64,000 nt of DNA, taken from positions 62,001-126,000 of the forward strand of contig NZ_JAMSLS010000006.1 of NCBI RefSeq assembly GCF_023806465.1, given 5' to 3'. Below, piece by piece: positions 54,039 through 63,309 of this stretch. The translations under genes were made by a program, and so were the position numbers. Under the pieces are notes generated by a model. The model did no database searches. It worked only from the letters and a program-made list of their open reading frames with translations, and was not told the origin of the DNA. Each line of letters starts with the position of its first letter. Position 1 is the stretch's first letter. Origin of the DNA: Thermomicrobium sp. CFH 73360 (GTDB lineage: Bacteria; Chloroflexota; Chloroflexia; Thermomicrobiales; Thermomicrobiaceae).

Positions 54039-55661
54039 ATGCCGACTGTGGCGGAGGTGGTTGCGCGGGAACTCCGGTCAGCTGGAGTAGACCGGGCGTT
54101 TGGGCTGCCGGGTGGCGAGGTGTTAGTCCTCCTCGACGCCTTGCGACGGGCTGGAATCTCCTTCACGCTCTGCCGGCATGAAGCCGTCGCCGGTACGGCG
54201 GCTGCAGTGTACGGGAAACTCCGTCGCACAGCTGGGGTAGCTGTCGCAACGCTCGGTCCCGGTGCAGCCAACCTGATGCTGCCGCTCGCCAATGCTTGGC
54301 TGGATCGAGAGCCACTCTTGGCGATCACTGCCGATCTCCCTGTGAGTTGGCCGGTGAGCCACACGCACCAGCGCCTGCCCCTCCACGAGGTGTACCGTCC
54401 GATTGTCAAGCATGTAGAGGCGGTCACGCCGCTCGACCCGCAGTCTGCGGTGCAGCGGGCTCTTTGGGCCTGCACCAGCGAACCACAGGGGCCGGCGTAC
54501 CTCACGCTCTCCGCTGAAGATGCGGTGCAGCCGGCATCGTTCCTCCACGAGGGTGGACACCCCACAGCCCCAGTATTGACTGGGCAGGAGGAGAACGCCC
54601 GCCGTGCCGCGCACGAGCTCGCCCAACGACTCGCCGCCGCCGAACGACCACTGGTCATTGTTGGGCTTGGTGTGCGCCCGGAACGGGCACCACTGCTCCG
54701 GCAGTGGCTGCGGTCATGGCGGTTGCCCGTCGCGGTAACCCCGAAGGCCAAGGGCCTAATCGATGAGCACGATGAGGCCACAGACTTCGTCGGCGTGGTT
54801 GGTGGCATGGCGATTGATGACCTGATGATGGAGGCGGTTCAGCGGGCTGACCTGATTGTCGGGTTTGGCTTCGATCCGGTTGAGGTGGACAAGACCTGGC
54901 ATGCCCACTTGCCGATTGTCTGGGTGCTGGAGTCGGCGCAGGCCACGGGCGTGCTGCCGCGCCGTGAGTTGATCGTGGCTGATCATGGAGCGTTGCTGGC
55001 GGCGCTGGATGAGCTCGCGCCACCACGTGTCTGGGAGCGGCCGTTCCAGGATGTACAGGTGGAGCGGAAGGCGATTGCCGCCGGCCGGAGTCGAGCGCCG
55101 GCGCAAGGACTGGCGCCAGTGCGGATCGTCTCCGTGTTCGCGAACACCCTCCCGCCGGAGACGATCGTCACCACCGATGTCGGCTCACACAAGTATCTGT
55201 TTGGCCAGTTCTGGCCGAGTCGGTACCCGGAAACGTTCTGGATGTCGAATGGGCTCTCAGGGATGGGGTATGGGTTAGCGGCAGCGATCGGAGCGAAGTT
55301 GGCGCGGCCGGAGGTACCGGTTCTGGCAGTACTTGGGGATGGTGGTTTCTCCATGGTCTGCCAGGAGCTGGAAACAGCGCGGCGGGTCGGCGCGCCGGTG
55401 ATGGTGCTGGTCATCGCTGACTGCTCATATTCGTTGATCCGGATCGGGCAGGAGAACCGTGGGCTGCCGCGCTACGGCGTCGACTTCGAACCGATCGACA
55501 GCGTGCAGGTCGCCCGGGCCTGTGGCTGCGAGGGGGTGGTGGCGCGGACGGCTGAGGAGCTTGCGGCAGCGGCCGAGCAAGCGTTGGCGGTGACTCGCGC
55601 AGGGGTACCGTTTGTGATTGAAGTCCCGCTTGATGCCGAGGCCTACCGCCCGATCGTGTGA
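54039..55661 (+). CDS. ThDP-dependent acetolactate synthase-like enzyme
   Basis: 540 residues. PTVAEVVARELRSAGVDRAFGLPGGEVLVLLDALRRAG and CRHEAVAGTAAAVYGKLRRTAGVAVATLGPGAANLMLPLANAW give the PYR domain with the catalytic Glu in RHEAVAG. The ThDP motif GDGGFSMVCQELETARRVGAPVMVLVIADCSYS has Asp-Cys where most have Asn-Asn/Asp-Asn. Similar in layout to its divergent neighbour but clearly a different subfamily. It may act on 2-keto acids. The start ATG 54039 has GGAAGGGGA upstream. Confidence 0.87.
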   Translation: MPTVAEVVARELRSAGVDRAFGLPGGEVLVLLDALRRAGISFTLCRHEAVAGTAAAVYGKLRRTAGVAVATLGPGAANLMLPLANAWLDREPLLAITADLPVSWPVSHTHQRLPLHEVYRPIVKHVEAVTPLDPQSAVQRALWACTSEPQGPAYLTLSAEDAVQPASFLHEGGHPTAPVLTGQEENARRAAHELAQRLAAAERPLVIVGLGVRPERAPLLRQWLRSWRLPVAVTPKAKGLIDEHDEATDFVGVVGGMAIDDLMMEAVQRADLIVGFGFDPVEVDKTWHAHLPIVWVLESAQATGVLPRRELIVADHGALLAALDELAPPRVWERPFQDVQVERKAIAAGRSRAPAQGLAPVRIVSVFANTLPPETIVTTDVGSHKYLFGQFWPSRYPETFWMSNGLSGMGYGLAAAIGAKLARPEVPVLAVLGDGGFSMVCQELETARRVGAPVMVLVIADCSYSLIRIGQENRGLPRYGVDFEPIDSVQVARACGCEGVVARTAEELAAAAEQALAVTRAGVPFVIEVPLDAEAYRPIV

Positions 55662-55799
55662 CCGTGCGCATTCCGACAGTGCTCTTGCCTTCAATGAGGC
55701 AGCGGCTCGACCGCCTGGTCGCCAATGGCCAGTATGGCCTCGCCATTGTGCTACTTCGGCGTGACAGCTGGGAAGCTGTGGCTGATACGGCGGAGGCGG

Positions 55800-56594
55800 T
55801 CACCGCCAGCAGGGCTGTGTCCAGGGGCCGAGTTCGCGGCGCTTGAGCTGGGCACTGAGCCCATACTGACGGGCGACTCGGCACATCTGGGACTTGGTCA
55901 CGCCGTTCTCCACGTACTCGATGGCGAAGACAGGCTTGCCGGCGCGGCGGAACGGAGCGGTGAGGTGGCACCAGCCCTCAGCGACACAGCTTTCGACCAG
56001 AATCCAGTCGAAGTGGGCGACGAGCTCCGAGGCTTGCTCGGCATCGTTCTTGAGGCCAATGGCAAGACCGCGCGCATGGGCTTCAGCGGCAAGCCAGCGG
56101 TTGAAGCGGAGCTGGTCGTCCGCCGTGAGCGGGAAACCGGTCTCATTCTGATAGCCGTTGAGGTTGTCGGGGTCGACGCCGTCGAACCCTTTGGCACGGC
56201 AGAGGTCGAGGCGAGCGCGGAGGATCGGTGCCAGGAGGTCGAGAAGACGGATATCGACCCACCGTTCGCCTGGCCAACCCTCGTATTCGTTGCCGAGTAC
56301 CTCCGGGGGATAGGCTGCAGCATCGGGGCGCCAGTCTTCCCAGGCACCGGCATTAAGGTAGCAGACCACACGCTTGCCTTGCCGTTTGAGGCGAGTGACT
56401 GTTGCAGGATCAGTGTCGAAGAGGTCGAGGAAGACCACCTGGGCGTCACGAGGGACGGTGAGGTCCCCAGTGAACTGGATGTGCCAGCGAAGTTGGCCGC
56501 GCGGCTGCCACCAGCGCGGTGTTGCGGCTGCTTGGGGGAGTGAACTGCTGAACAGGAGCGCGAGCGTGAGACAGAGCGTCAGCATGCGGCGCAT
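55800..56594 (-). CDS. Secreted GH114-like glycoside hydrolase (endo-alpha-1,4-polygalactosaminidase family)
   Basis: 264 residues from ATG 56594 behind AGGAGAAGGGA; signal peptide MRRMLTLCLTLALLFSSSLPQAAA. GH114/TM1410 motifs are WHIQFTGDLTV, VVFLDLFDTDPATV, RVVCYLNAGAWEDWRPDAAAYP, KGFDGVDPDNLNGYQNETGF (catalytic Asp region) and DWILVESC (Glu). The enzyme degrades galactosamine-rich exopolysaccharide. It could remodel the cell's own capsule or attack other biofilms. It converges on the ThDP gene. Confidence 0.88.
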   Translation of the reverse strand: MRRMLTLCLTLALLFSSSLPQAAATPRWWQPRGQLRWHIQFTGDLTVPRDAQVVFLDLFDTDPATVTRLKRQGKRVVCYLNAGAWEDWRPDAAAYPPEVLGNEYEGWPGERWVDIRLLDLLAPILRARLDLCRAKGFDGVDPDNLNGYQNETGFPLTADDQLRFNRWLAAEAHARGLAIGLKNDAEQASELVAHFDWILVESCVAEGWCHLTAPFRRAGKPVFAIEYVENGVTKSQMCRVARQYGLSAQLKRRELGPWTQPCWR

Positions 56595-56949
56595 TGGTGA
56601 TCCCTTCTCCTGCATCGCCGGGTGGCACCGGACGCTCAGTACTCTCAATGTGTTATTCGGCAGAAGAGGACTCGCCGTCAAGTGAAAACCATGGCGATGC
56701 TGTGATGGCGCACCCTGAATGCGACAAAGGGCGGGCCAGTTGCGGGTTTGCCTCTCAGGCGCCGCTCGACACTGCGGGGACAATGCGCTATGGTCAGCGT
56801 ATCTCGCGGCGGTGAAGAAGGCGAGCTCCACAAGGAGGTGTTTTGTAGGGGGGCTCGGAAGGTCCAGAGGAGACTCGAGTCGTACCCTGTCGAGCCAGAG
56901 GCTTTCTCCCGACTATTGTCGCTAGCGCATGCGGGAAGGAGTGTCAACC

Positions 56950-58050
56950 ATGGTGATCGCGCAAGCAGCGGTAGTTGAGCGACCGCACGGGCCGTTCGTC
57001 GTCGAGGAGGTCGAGCTGGAGGAGCCGCGCGAAGACGAAGTGCTCGTCCGGATTGTCAGTGCAGGGATCTGCCACACCGACCTGATCGTCCGCGACCAGT
57101 GGTACCCGGTGCCGCTACCGGCAGTGCTCGGGCACGAGGGAGCGGGTGTAGTGGAACGCGTCGGCGCACGGGTGCGGAAGGTGGCCCCGGGCGATCACGT
57201 AGTGCTGACCTTCCGTTCCTGTGGCGAATGTCACCACTGTCTCCGTGGCAAGCCGGCCTACTGTGTGCAGCTTTTCCCGCTCAACTTCGGTGGGCGCCGA
57301 CCGGACGGTACTAGCCCGATTCGCTGGCGCGGCCAACCGATTACCGGGATGTTCTTTGCCCAGTCATCGTTTGCCACCTACGCGGTGGCGCACGAGCGCA
57401 ACGTGGTCAAAGTACCCAAGGATGTACCACTGGAGCTCTTGGGGCCGCTCGGCTGCGGGGTGCAGACGGGCGCTGGCGCAGTCTTCAACTCGCTACGTCC
57501 ACCGGCTGGGAGCTCTATCGCCATCTTCGGCACCGGCTCGGTGGGGCTCAGCGCACTGCTCGCTGCGCGTGCCGTGGGCTGCACCACGATCATCGGGGTC
57601 GATATCAACCCGGGCCGACTCGAGGTGGCTCGCGAGCTCGGCGCCACGCACGTCATCGACGCGCGGACGAGCGATCCGGTTGAAGAGATCCGGCGAATCA
57701 CTGGCTACGGCGTGCAGTACAGTATCGAAACGACGGCAAATCCCAAAGTCTTCCGTCAAGCGGTAGATTGCCTGGATCAACTTGGTGTCTGTGGGCTGAT
57801 CGGCGCTGCGCCGCTGGGCGCCGAGGTGGCATTGGACATGGGGACGATGCTCTTTGGTCGCATGGTGCGCGGGATCATTGAAGGGGACAGCGTCCCTGAG
57901 CTCTTCATCCCAGAGATGATCGCACTCTACCAGCAGGGGAAGTTCCCCTTCGATCGCCTGATCACCTTCTACCCCTTTGCAGCGATCCAGCAGGCAGCCG
58001 AGGATTCCGAGGCCGGACGCGTGGTCAAGCCGGTATTGCGGTTTGACTGA
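56950..58050 (+). CDS. Zinc-dependent alcohol dehydrogenase (aryl-alcohol type)
   Basis: 366 residues. Catalytic zinc ligands in AGICHTDLIV and LGHEGAGVVERVG, structural cysteines in CGECHHCLRGKPAYC, Rossmann FGTGSVGLSALLAARAVG followed by VDINPGRLEVARELGATHVID. This belongs to the aryl/benzyl-alcohol dehydrogenase branch, distinct from the three NDMA-type paralogues. The start is ATG 56950, 8 nt after GGAAGGAG, in preference to ATG 56929 with no SD. Confidence 0.9.
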   Translation: MVIAQAAVVERPHGPFVVEEVELEEPREDEVLVRIVSAGICHTDLIVRDQWYPVPLPAVLGHEGAGVVERVGARVRKVAPGDHVVLTFRSCGECHHCLRGKPAYCVQLFPLNFGGRRPDGTSPIRWRGQPITGMFFAQSSFATYAVAHERNVVKVPKDVPLELLGPLGCGVQTGAGAVFNSLRPPAGSSIAIFGTGSVGLSALLAARAVGCTTIIGVDINPGRLEVARELGATHVIDARTSDPVEEIRRITGYGVQYSIETTANPKVFRQAVDCLDQLGVCGLIGAAPLGAEVALDMGTMLFGRMVRGIIEGDSVPELFIPEMIALYQQGKFPFDRLITFYPFAAIQQAAEDSEAGRVVKPVLRFD

Positions 58051-58245
58051 GCGGGCAACCAACAAGCGTGTGCACGCGTACCCCGTCGGGCGAGCATCAC
58101 CACTGCCCGTGCCGGTGAGCAAGGCCTCGCAGGATCCTTGGTCGCTACGATACGGGCTTCGACCGCGTGCGAATGGCGCTCCTGCGAAGGCCTCACCGCG
58201 TGTTCCACGCCTCGGTGCGGAAGCGCTGCCCGCGGCGCCGCGCAG

Positions 58246-61200
58246 TCATGGCAGGGGTCCAAAGACCTCCGGATGCTCGGCGAACTGCTCGAGAAGCGGC
58301 CGGTCGTAGCGCAGGACGATGACGCGGTAGCCACGGCGGAGCAGGTTGCAACGGGTTTCTTTGTCCAGCTTCCGGACCCGTGGCTCGTCGTGGTGGGGAC
58401 CGTCGATAAAGACAAGAATATTCGGGCGGTAGAAGAAATCAGCCCGGCAACGTGGCTCCTCGATGACCTTCTGCGCCTCATCCGGCAAGCGAAGGTCGTG
58501 CTCGTAGAGTTCCGTAACGACGTCACGTTCGAGCGAGGACTCGCATCGGGTGAGGAGCCAGTCGCGGTGCTCCTCACGAGACCGGGTGCCATGCCGGAGT
58601 TGCACTCGGCAAGTGGTCAGCTGCTGCAAGAGATCGCGGACGGCGAAGCGGTCGAGGAAACGCAAGTCGCGTGCCGAACTGTAGGTGAGCAGGCATTCTG
58701 AGCAGGCTCCGTCGCAGTCGGCTCGCTCCGTCTCAGGAGTGAAGTGACAGAGCCGGAGCGCTTCGCGTGCGACCTCCGCGAGTGCGTTGCCTTCTTCGAC
58801 CAGTCGACGGAGGACACCGAGGCCGCCTTCGGCTTCCTCAAGGAAGAGGAGCGCCAGATGATCCCCGTCGCCGACCTCAGCCGTGCCGAGCTCCGTCTCC
58901 TCGAGTTGGAAAGCCTCGGCAAGCCCGCGGTGCAGCGCGACGCGGAGGGTCGTGCGTACCACGGGATTGTCGCGGAGCGTCGGATCGAGGAGGCGGAGGA
59001 GCAGCAGGTTACGGGTCTCCTGGACGGCAAGTGCCAAGCGACTGACATGTTGTGGTGTGGAGGCACGACGAGAAGTCCGCGCTTTGGAACGCTCCTCACC
59101 CATGACCTCGCCAGTCGCAAGGTCGATGAGAAAGTCCGGCTCGCTCTGAGCGCGCCACCCGCGGTTGAGGGTCAGAAGCGTGGCCGCGGGGGCGTACCGG
59201 AGAGCTAGGAGAGGGGTGCCGTCATCTGCCAAGACGTCGGCTTCGAGGAGCCGTGGGCTCGACTCGACAGCCGTGAAACGGAAGGCGAGCTCGCGGGTAT
59301 ACCCGGCCAGTTGCCGCTCCTCCTCGTTACAGGTAATCCGCTCGCGACGTTCCAAGCGGACATTTGGCATCTCGAGCAGCGAAACGTGCTCTGCGTTTGC
59401 TCCGGAGAGTTCCAGGCCGCAGGAGGAGCAGCGGTCGTCCTGCAGCTCGGCCCAGGCGGAGCAGCGACGACACAGCTTGCGGCGCACGATGCGCTGCTCA
59501 AGCGACCCGGCGCCGATGGGGACGAAGAAGCGGGCGAACTGCCACTTTGCCCCTTCGTGGTAGACCGTGGCGCCGGGAGCAAACTCGGTGATGGCCAGGA
59601 AGCGTGGCCGGGCGATGAATTCTCCTGCTCCGCGTGGGACCCAGGCCCGGACGGGGAGCGCCGGAAAGTTGTAGCCGGGGAGGAACTCCTCAGTCGCCAA
59701 GTAGCGGTACGGGTAGAAGTCACTCTCCTCCCGTGCCACCTCGACTTGGAGTAGGAGGTTGCGCTGGCGCAGTGCCTCCTCCTGCTGGCGGCGGGCCGCC
59801 TCCTGCTGATCGCGGGAATGGGAGCGCAAGAGCACCTGCTGCGCGCTCTCGAGCTGTTCAAAGGCGGCACGGTAAAGCTCGCGCCAGCGGTCGAAGGCAC
59901 GGTCGAACCGTTCAGCAGCAGAATCGAGCAGTTGTTCGATCCAGCGCTCGGTGAACCAGCCCGTCCGCTCCAGTTCGGCGCGGTCATCGGCGGTGAGTAC
60001 GCGTTGGATCCGCTGGAGTAAGCGTTGTCGTTGGCTGGGTGCGAGCTGGAGCTGGGCACGGACGTTATCGAAGAGTGGGAGTTCCGGGAGACGATCGATA
60101 TCGATCACGCTGTTGACCGAATCCCGTAACGTCAAGCCGGTCTCGGAGAGCCATTCAGCGAGGAAGTGAGTGCGCAAGAGCGTCTCGTTGGCGAGGTCAA
60201 GGCGTGGGGCGCGGACGGCGCCGGCAACCATCTCCTCCCGGTGACGGAAGAAGTACTGGTCATGGCTGTGGAGGGCGCCACAGAAGGTGATGATCAGGCC
60301 GGGCTGTCCTTGGCGGCCAGCGCGGCCGCTGCGCTGAGCGTAGTTGGCGGGAGTTGGCGGGACATTGCGCAAGTGCACCAGGTCGAGGTCGGCAATATCG
60401 ATCCCGAGTTCCATGGTTGGTGAGCAGACGAGATAGGGGAGGCGGCGACCGAGCGTGGGGTCACGCTTATCCTCCTCAGTCCAGCGGAAGCGGCGTTCGC
60501 GGCGCTGGCGTTCGCCGGGTGCCACCACTTGTGCGGTGTGCTCGCGTGCCTCGAGCGCGGCGAGCTCGGCGGCTGCCTCCTGATAGAAGCGCTGGAAAAA
60601 CGCATTGGCCCGCCGCTCCTCCTCGCTGAGCTGTGTGCGTTCCCGCACAAGGTCGATGACAGGCGTTCCGTCACCGCGGCACCAGCGGAGTGCAGTATGG
60701 CGGAGGCGGATGGCAAGGGTGCCGTTGTCCTGCTCTCGTCGCTCGATCAGGCCGTGGCGTGCCAGTCGGTCCAGGAGCGCGGGGAGGAGCTCCGTGTAGG
60801 CGGTCGCGTCCAGGTTGAGTGTGCGGGTAAGGAAGCGGCCGAGTGGGGTAGATCGGGCCAAGCTGCGTGCGTCCTCGTCGTCGCTGGTTGGGGCAGGCCA
60901 GACAAAGGTGGTGGCGCGGCGTAGACCGCCTTGGCTGGGATCAATCCCCCAGAACTCGTTCAAAAGGTCTGTGGCGCGGCGGAAGAGTCGGCGCTGCTGG
61001 TCCTCGTCGGCGAGGATCGGCGCGTCGATGGCCAAAGCGCGGCGGAGGTGGTCGAGCACCGCACGGAGCAGGCGCTCGCGCTGGCTGGCAGAGAGTGCGG
61101 CCATGGGAGGTACCGCGGCCCACTCCGCATCGTCAGCGGAAAGTTCCGCAAGACCTCGATAGTCGAGGCGCAAGAGGCCGACATCCTCGAGGTTGGGCAG

Positions 61201-63309
61201 GGCGACACGCCAGCCGCGACGGAGGTCTTCATAGAGGCGATATTCCGTGAGGTCGTAGAAGCACGTGCGGACATCCTGCGCCGCTGGACTGTTGGAGACG
61301 AGGTCGTGCTGCTTGGCATAGTCGGCGAGCGTGAGCCCCATGTGGCGGACGACCGCTTCGGCTACCTCCTCGAAGGGGAGCGGCGAGCGTTCTTGGAGCG
61401 CCGAATAGAGTGCCGAACGGAGGACTGCGACGTGGACAAAGTCGTTGAAGTGCCCAGCTTGGAGCGAGGCGTCCTGCCGACTATCGGTGAAGGTGAGCAA
61501 CTTATCGCGGCTACCGATCGCGCGGGCGTGACGGAGGAGGGAGACGGCGAGGATGGTCGTTGCTGAGCTTCGTCCCTCGCTGGCGAGGTAGGTGAGGCGC
61601 TGGTACTCTCCTTCGCGCCGCCCGTACCAGGTGCCGCAGGAAAGGCAGAGCCAGAACCGCTCGGTCTGGAGCCAGGCGGGGTAGGCGCCTTCAACTCCAT
61701 GGTTGGTGAGCCGGCCGTCCGGGAAAACCGAGACGCGCTGCGGGACGCGGTCGCGCCAAGTGCGTCGGAGCTGACCCCGGGCGTCACGCCAGTCGTCTGG
61801 CAGCTGCTCAAGCGACCACTCGGGGACAGCCTCGGCGAGGACGAGGTAGCCGACGAGCGCTCCAGCCTCGTCGAGCACGAGGCCAGGTGGAGAGGGTTCG
61901 AGCCGGTCGCCACGCAAGAGGACGCGGTAATACTCCTGACCGCACACGCGGCAGAAGGCGAGCGGGTAGCGTGGATGGCTGCCGCTGGCGCGCGGCTCGG
62001 TGGCAAAGCGACGCTCGGGAGACGGCTCCAATGTCGCGTAGAGGGCGTGGCTTTGGGAGATAAACTGGTGCAGCTTGAAGGCAAAGAGTGGCTGGCCGTC
62101 CGGTCCCCGCAGCTGGGCAGCCGTTTCCAGGAGTTCCTGGAGGCGGGCGCGGCAGGTCGCCGCGTCGAGACCAGTCTCCGTTGCTAAGTCGTGCGCAACA
62201 TCGCTCAGAGTCCGTGGTGGTCGGCGACGCAGCGACCCGTCTGGCTGCCGTTCCACGCCGAGCGCTTGTTCCAGCCAACAGGCGAGTGGGTGGCTCCGGA
62301 GCGCGTCCGGCTCCTTGGGGGGTGGGGCAGCAAGTGCCGCGGTGAGTTCGCTGCCGGTCGGCACAGTTCCGGTGGTGACCAGCTCGAGCGTCTCCTCGAT
62401 GATGTCGTTGGGATCAATCCGGTGGCCAAAGAAGCGGGAAGCGAAGTCGGCAACGACCTGACGACGCTCGGCAGCGGTTGCGTCGCGGTGGGCGACAAGG
62501 GTGGCGCTCGTCCCGATGTGGACAACGCGCGGGCGTTCGAGCCGAGCCCGGAGGCGGCGGACGAGGAGGGCAACGTCTGCACCTTGCCGACCGCGGTAGG
62601 TGTGGAGTTCATCGAAGACGAGGACGAAGGGCGCGCGGGCAGTGGGCCGGGGCGCGACGAGTGGTGCGTCTTCAGGACGGTCGAGCAAGAGTTCGGCCAT
62701 GACGTAGTTGGTGAGGAGGAGGTGGGGTGGGTTCTGGCGGATTTCAGCCCGTTCCTCTTGCGGTGTCTCACCAGTGTACCGGGCGAAGCGCAAAGGGAAG
62801 GGGCGGCCAGTGCGCTGTTCGTAGCGCGTGCGGAGCTCGGTCAGCGCGTGAAACTGGGAGTTCACGAGGGCATTCATCGGGTAGACGACGAGGGCAAAGG
62901 GACCGGGCTCGTCTGGGAAGCGGACGGCGAGGTCAACGATGGGGATGAAGTAGCAGTAGCTTTTCCCGGAGCCGGTGCCGGAGGTGACGACGACGCTGCG
63001 GCCGTCCTGGACCGCACGGATCGCTTCCACCTGGTGGGTGAAGAGGCGTAAGGGAGTACCGTCAGGACGGCGGAAGATCTGGGCAGTGGTCTCGTGCAAG
63101 AGCCCCTGGCGGACCAGTTCATCGACCGTGGCATCTCGCTGGTAGGCCGGCGAGAGCTGGACGAGTGGTTCCGGCCAGAGGTGCTGCTGGTCGAGCAGGA
63201 GGCGGCGGATCTCCTGCTGGATACGTGGGTCGCGGGCGATGACGAAGGCGTGGATGAAGTCCTGATAGTCCTGGAGGACGCGGCGGTGGAGTTCGAACAC
63301 CGACGACAT
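58246..63309 (-). CDS. Giant DEAH helicase with DUF1998-like region and C-terminal nuclease-like domain
   Basis: 1687 residues. Superfamily 2 helicase: Walker A TSGTGSGKS (109-117), Walker B DELH (233-236) in FDELHTYRGRQGADVALL, GTSAT, then a long insert with zinc-finger-like CRVCGQEYY and CLSCGTWYG. RecA2 motifs are CSPTMELGIDIADLDLVHLRNVPPTPANYAQRSGRAGRQGQPGL. A further CRRCSAWAEL/CSSCGLE ribbon precedes a DUF1998/MZB-like region ending DCDGACSECLLTYSS. The last 95 residues (ESSLERDVVTELYEHDLRLP, RADFFYRPNILVFIDGPHHDE) look like a PD-(D/E)XK/Vsr-DUF559 nuclease. It could be a defence helicase related to DruE or DISARM proteins, or a repair helicase; no partner genes are visible inside the window. 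Confidence 0.85.
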   Translation of the reverse strand: MSSVFELHRRVLQDYQDFIHAFVIARDPRIQQEIRRLLLDQQHLWPEPLVQLSPAYQRDATVDELVRQGLLHETTAQIFRRPDGTPLRLFTHQVEAIRAVQDGRSVVVTSGTGSGKSYCYFIPIVDLAVRFPDEPGPFALVVYPMNALVNSQFHALTELRTRYEQRTGRPFPLRFARYTGETPQEERAEIRQNPPHLLLTNYVMAELLLDRPEDAPLVAPRPTARAPFVLVFDELHTYRGRQGADVALLVRRLRARLERPRVVHIGTSATLVAHRDATAAERRQVVADFASRFFGHRIDPNDIIEETLELVTTGTVPTGSELTAALAAPPPKEPDALRSHPLACWLEQALGVERQPDGSLRRRPPRTLSDVAHDLATETGLDAATCRARLQELLETAAQLRGPDGQPLFAFKLHQFISQSHALYATLEPSPERRFATEPRASGSHPRYPLAFCRVCGQEYYRVLLRGDRLEPSPPGLVLDEAGALVGYLVLAEAVPEWSLEQLPDDWRDARGQLRRTWRDRVPQRVSVFPDGRLTNHGVEGAYPAWLQTERFWLCLSCGTWYGRREGEYQRLTYLASEGRSSATTILAVSLLRHARAIGSRDKLLTFTDSRQDASLQAGHFNDFVHVAVLRSALYSALQERSPLPFEEVAEAVVRHMGLTLADYAKQHDLVSNSPAAQDVRTCFYDLTEYRLYEDLRRGWRVALPNLEDVGLLRLDYRGLAELSADDAEWAAVPPMAALSASQRERLLRAVLDHLRRALAIDAPILADEDQQRRLFRRATDLLNEFWGIDPSQGGLRRATTFVWPAPTSDDEDARSLARSTPLGRFLTRTLNLDATAYTELLPALLDRLARHGLIERREQDNGTLAIRLRHTALRWCRGDGTPVIDLVRERTQLSEEERRANAFFQRFYQEAAAELAALEAREHTAQVVAPGERQRRERRFRWTEEDKRDPTLGRRLPYLVCSPTMELGIDIADLDLVHLRNVPPTPANYAQRSGRAGRQGQPGLIITFCGALHSHDQYFFRHREEMVAGAVRAPRLDLANETLLRTHFLAEWLSETGLTLRDSVNSVIDIDRLPELPLFDNVRAQLQLAPSQRQRLLQRIQRVLTADDRAELERTGWFTERWIEQLLDSAAERFDRAFDRWRELYRAAFEQLESAQQVLLRSHSRDQQEAARRQQEEALRQRNLLLQVEVAREESDFYPYRYLATEEFLPGYNFPALPVRAWVPRGAGEFIARPRFLAITEFAPGATVYHEGAKWQFARFFVPIGAGSLEQRIVRRKLCRRCSAWAELQDDRCSSCGLELSGANAEHVSLLEMPNVRLERRERITCNEEERQLAGYTRELAFRFTAVESSPRLLEADVLADDGTPLLALRYAPAATLLTLNRGWRAQSEPDFLIDLATGEVMGEERSKARTSRRASTPQHVSRLALAVQETRNLLLLRLLDPTLRDNPVVRTTLRVALHRGLAEAFQLEETELGTAEVGDGDHLALLFLEEAEGGLGVLRRLVEEGNALAEVAREALRLCHFTPETERADCDGACSECLLTYSSARDLRFLDRFAVRDLLQQLTTCRVQLRHGTRSREEHRDWLLTRCESSLERDVVTELYEHDLRLPDEAQKVIEEPRCRADFFYRPNILVFIDGPHHDEPRVRKLDKETRCNLLRRGYRVIVLRYDRPLLEQFAEHPEVFGPLP

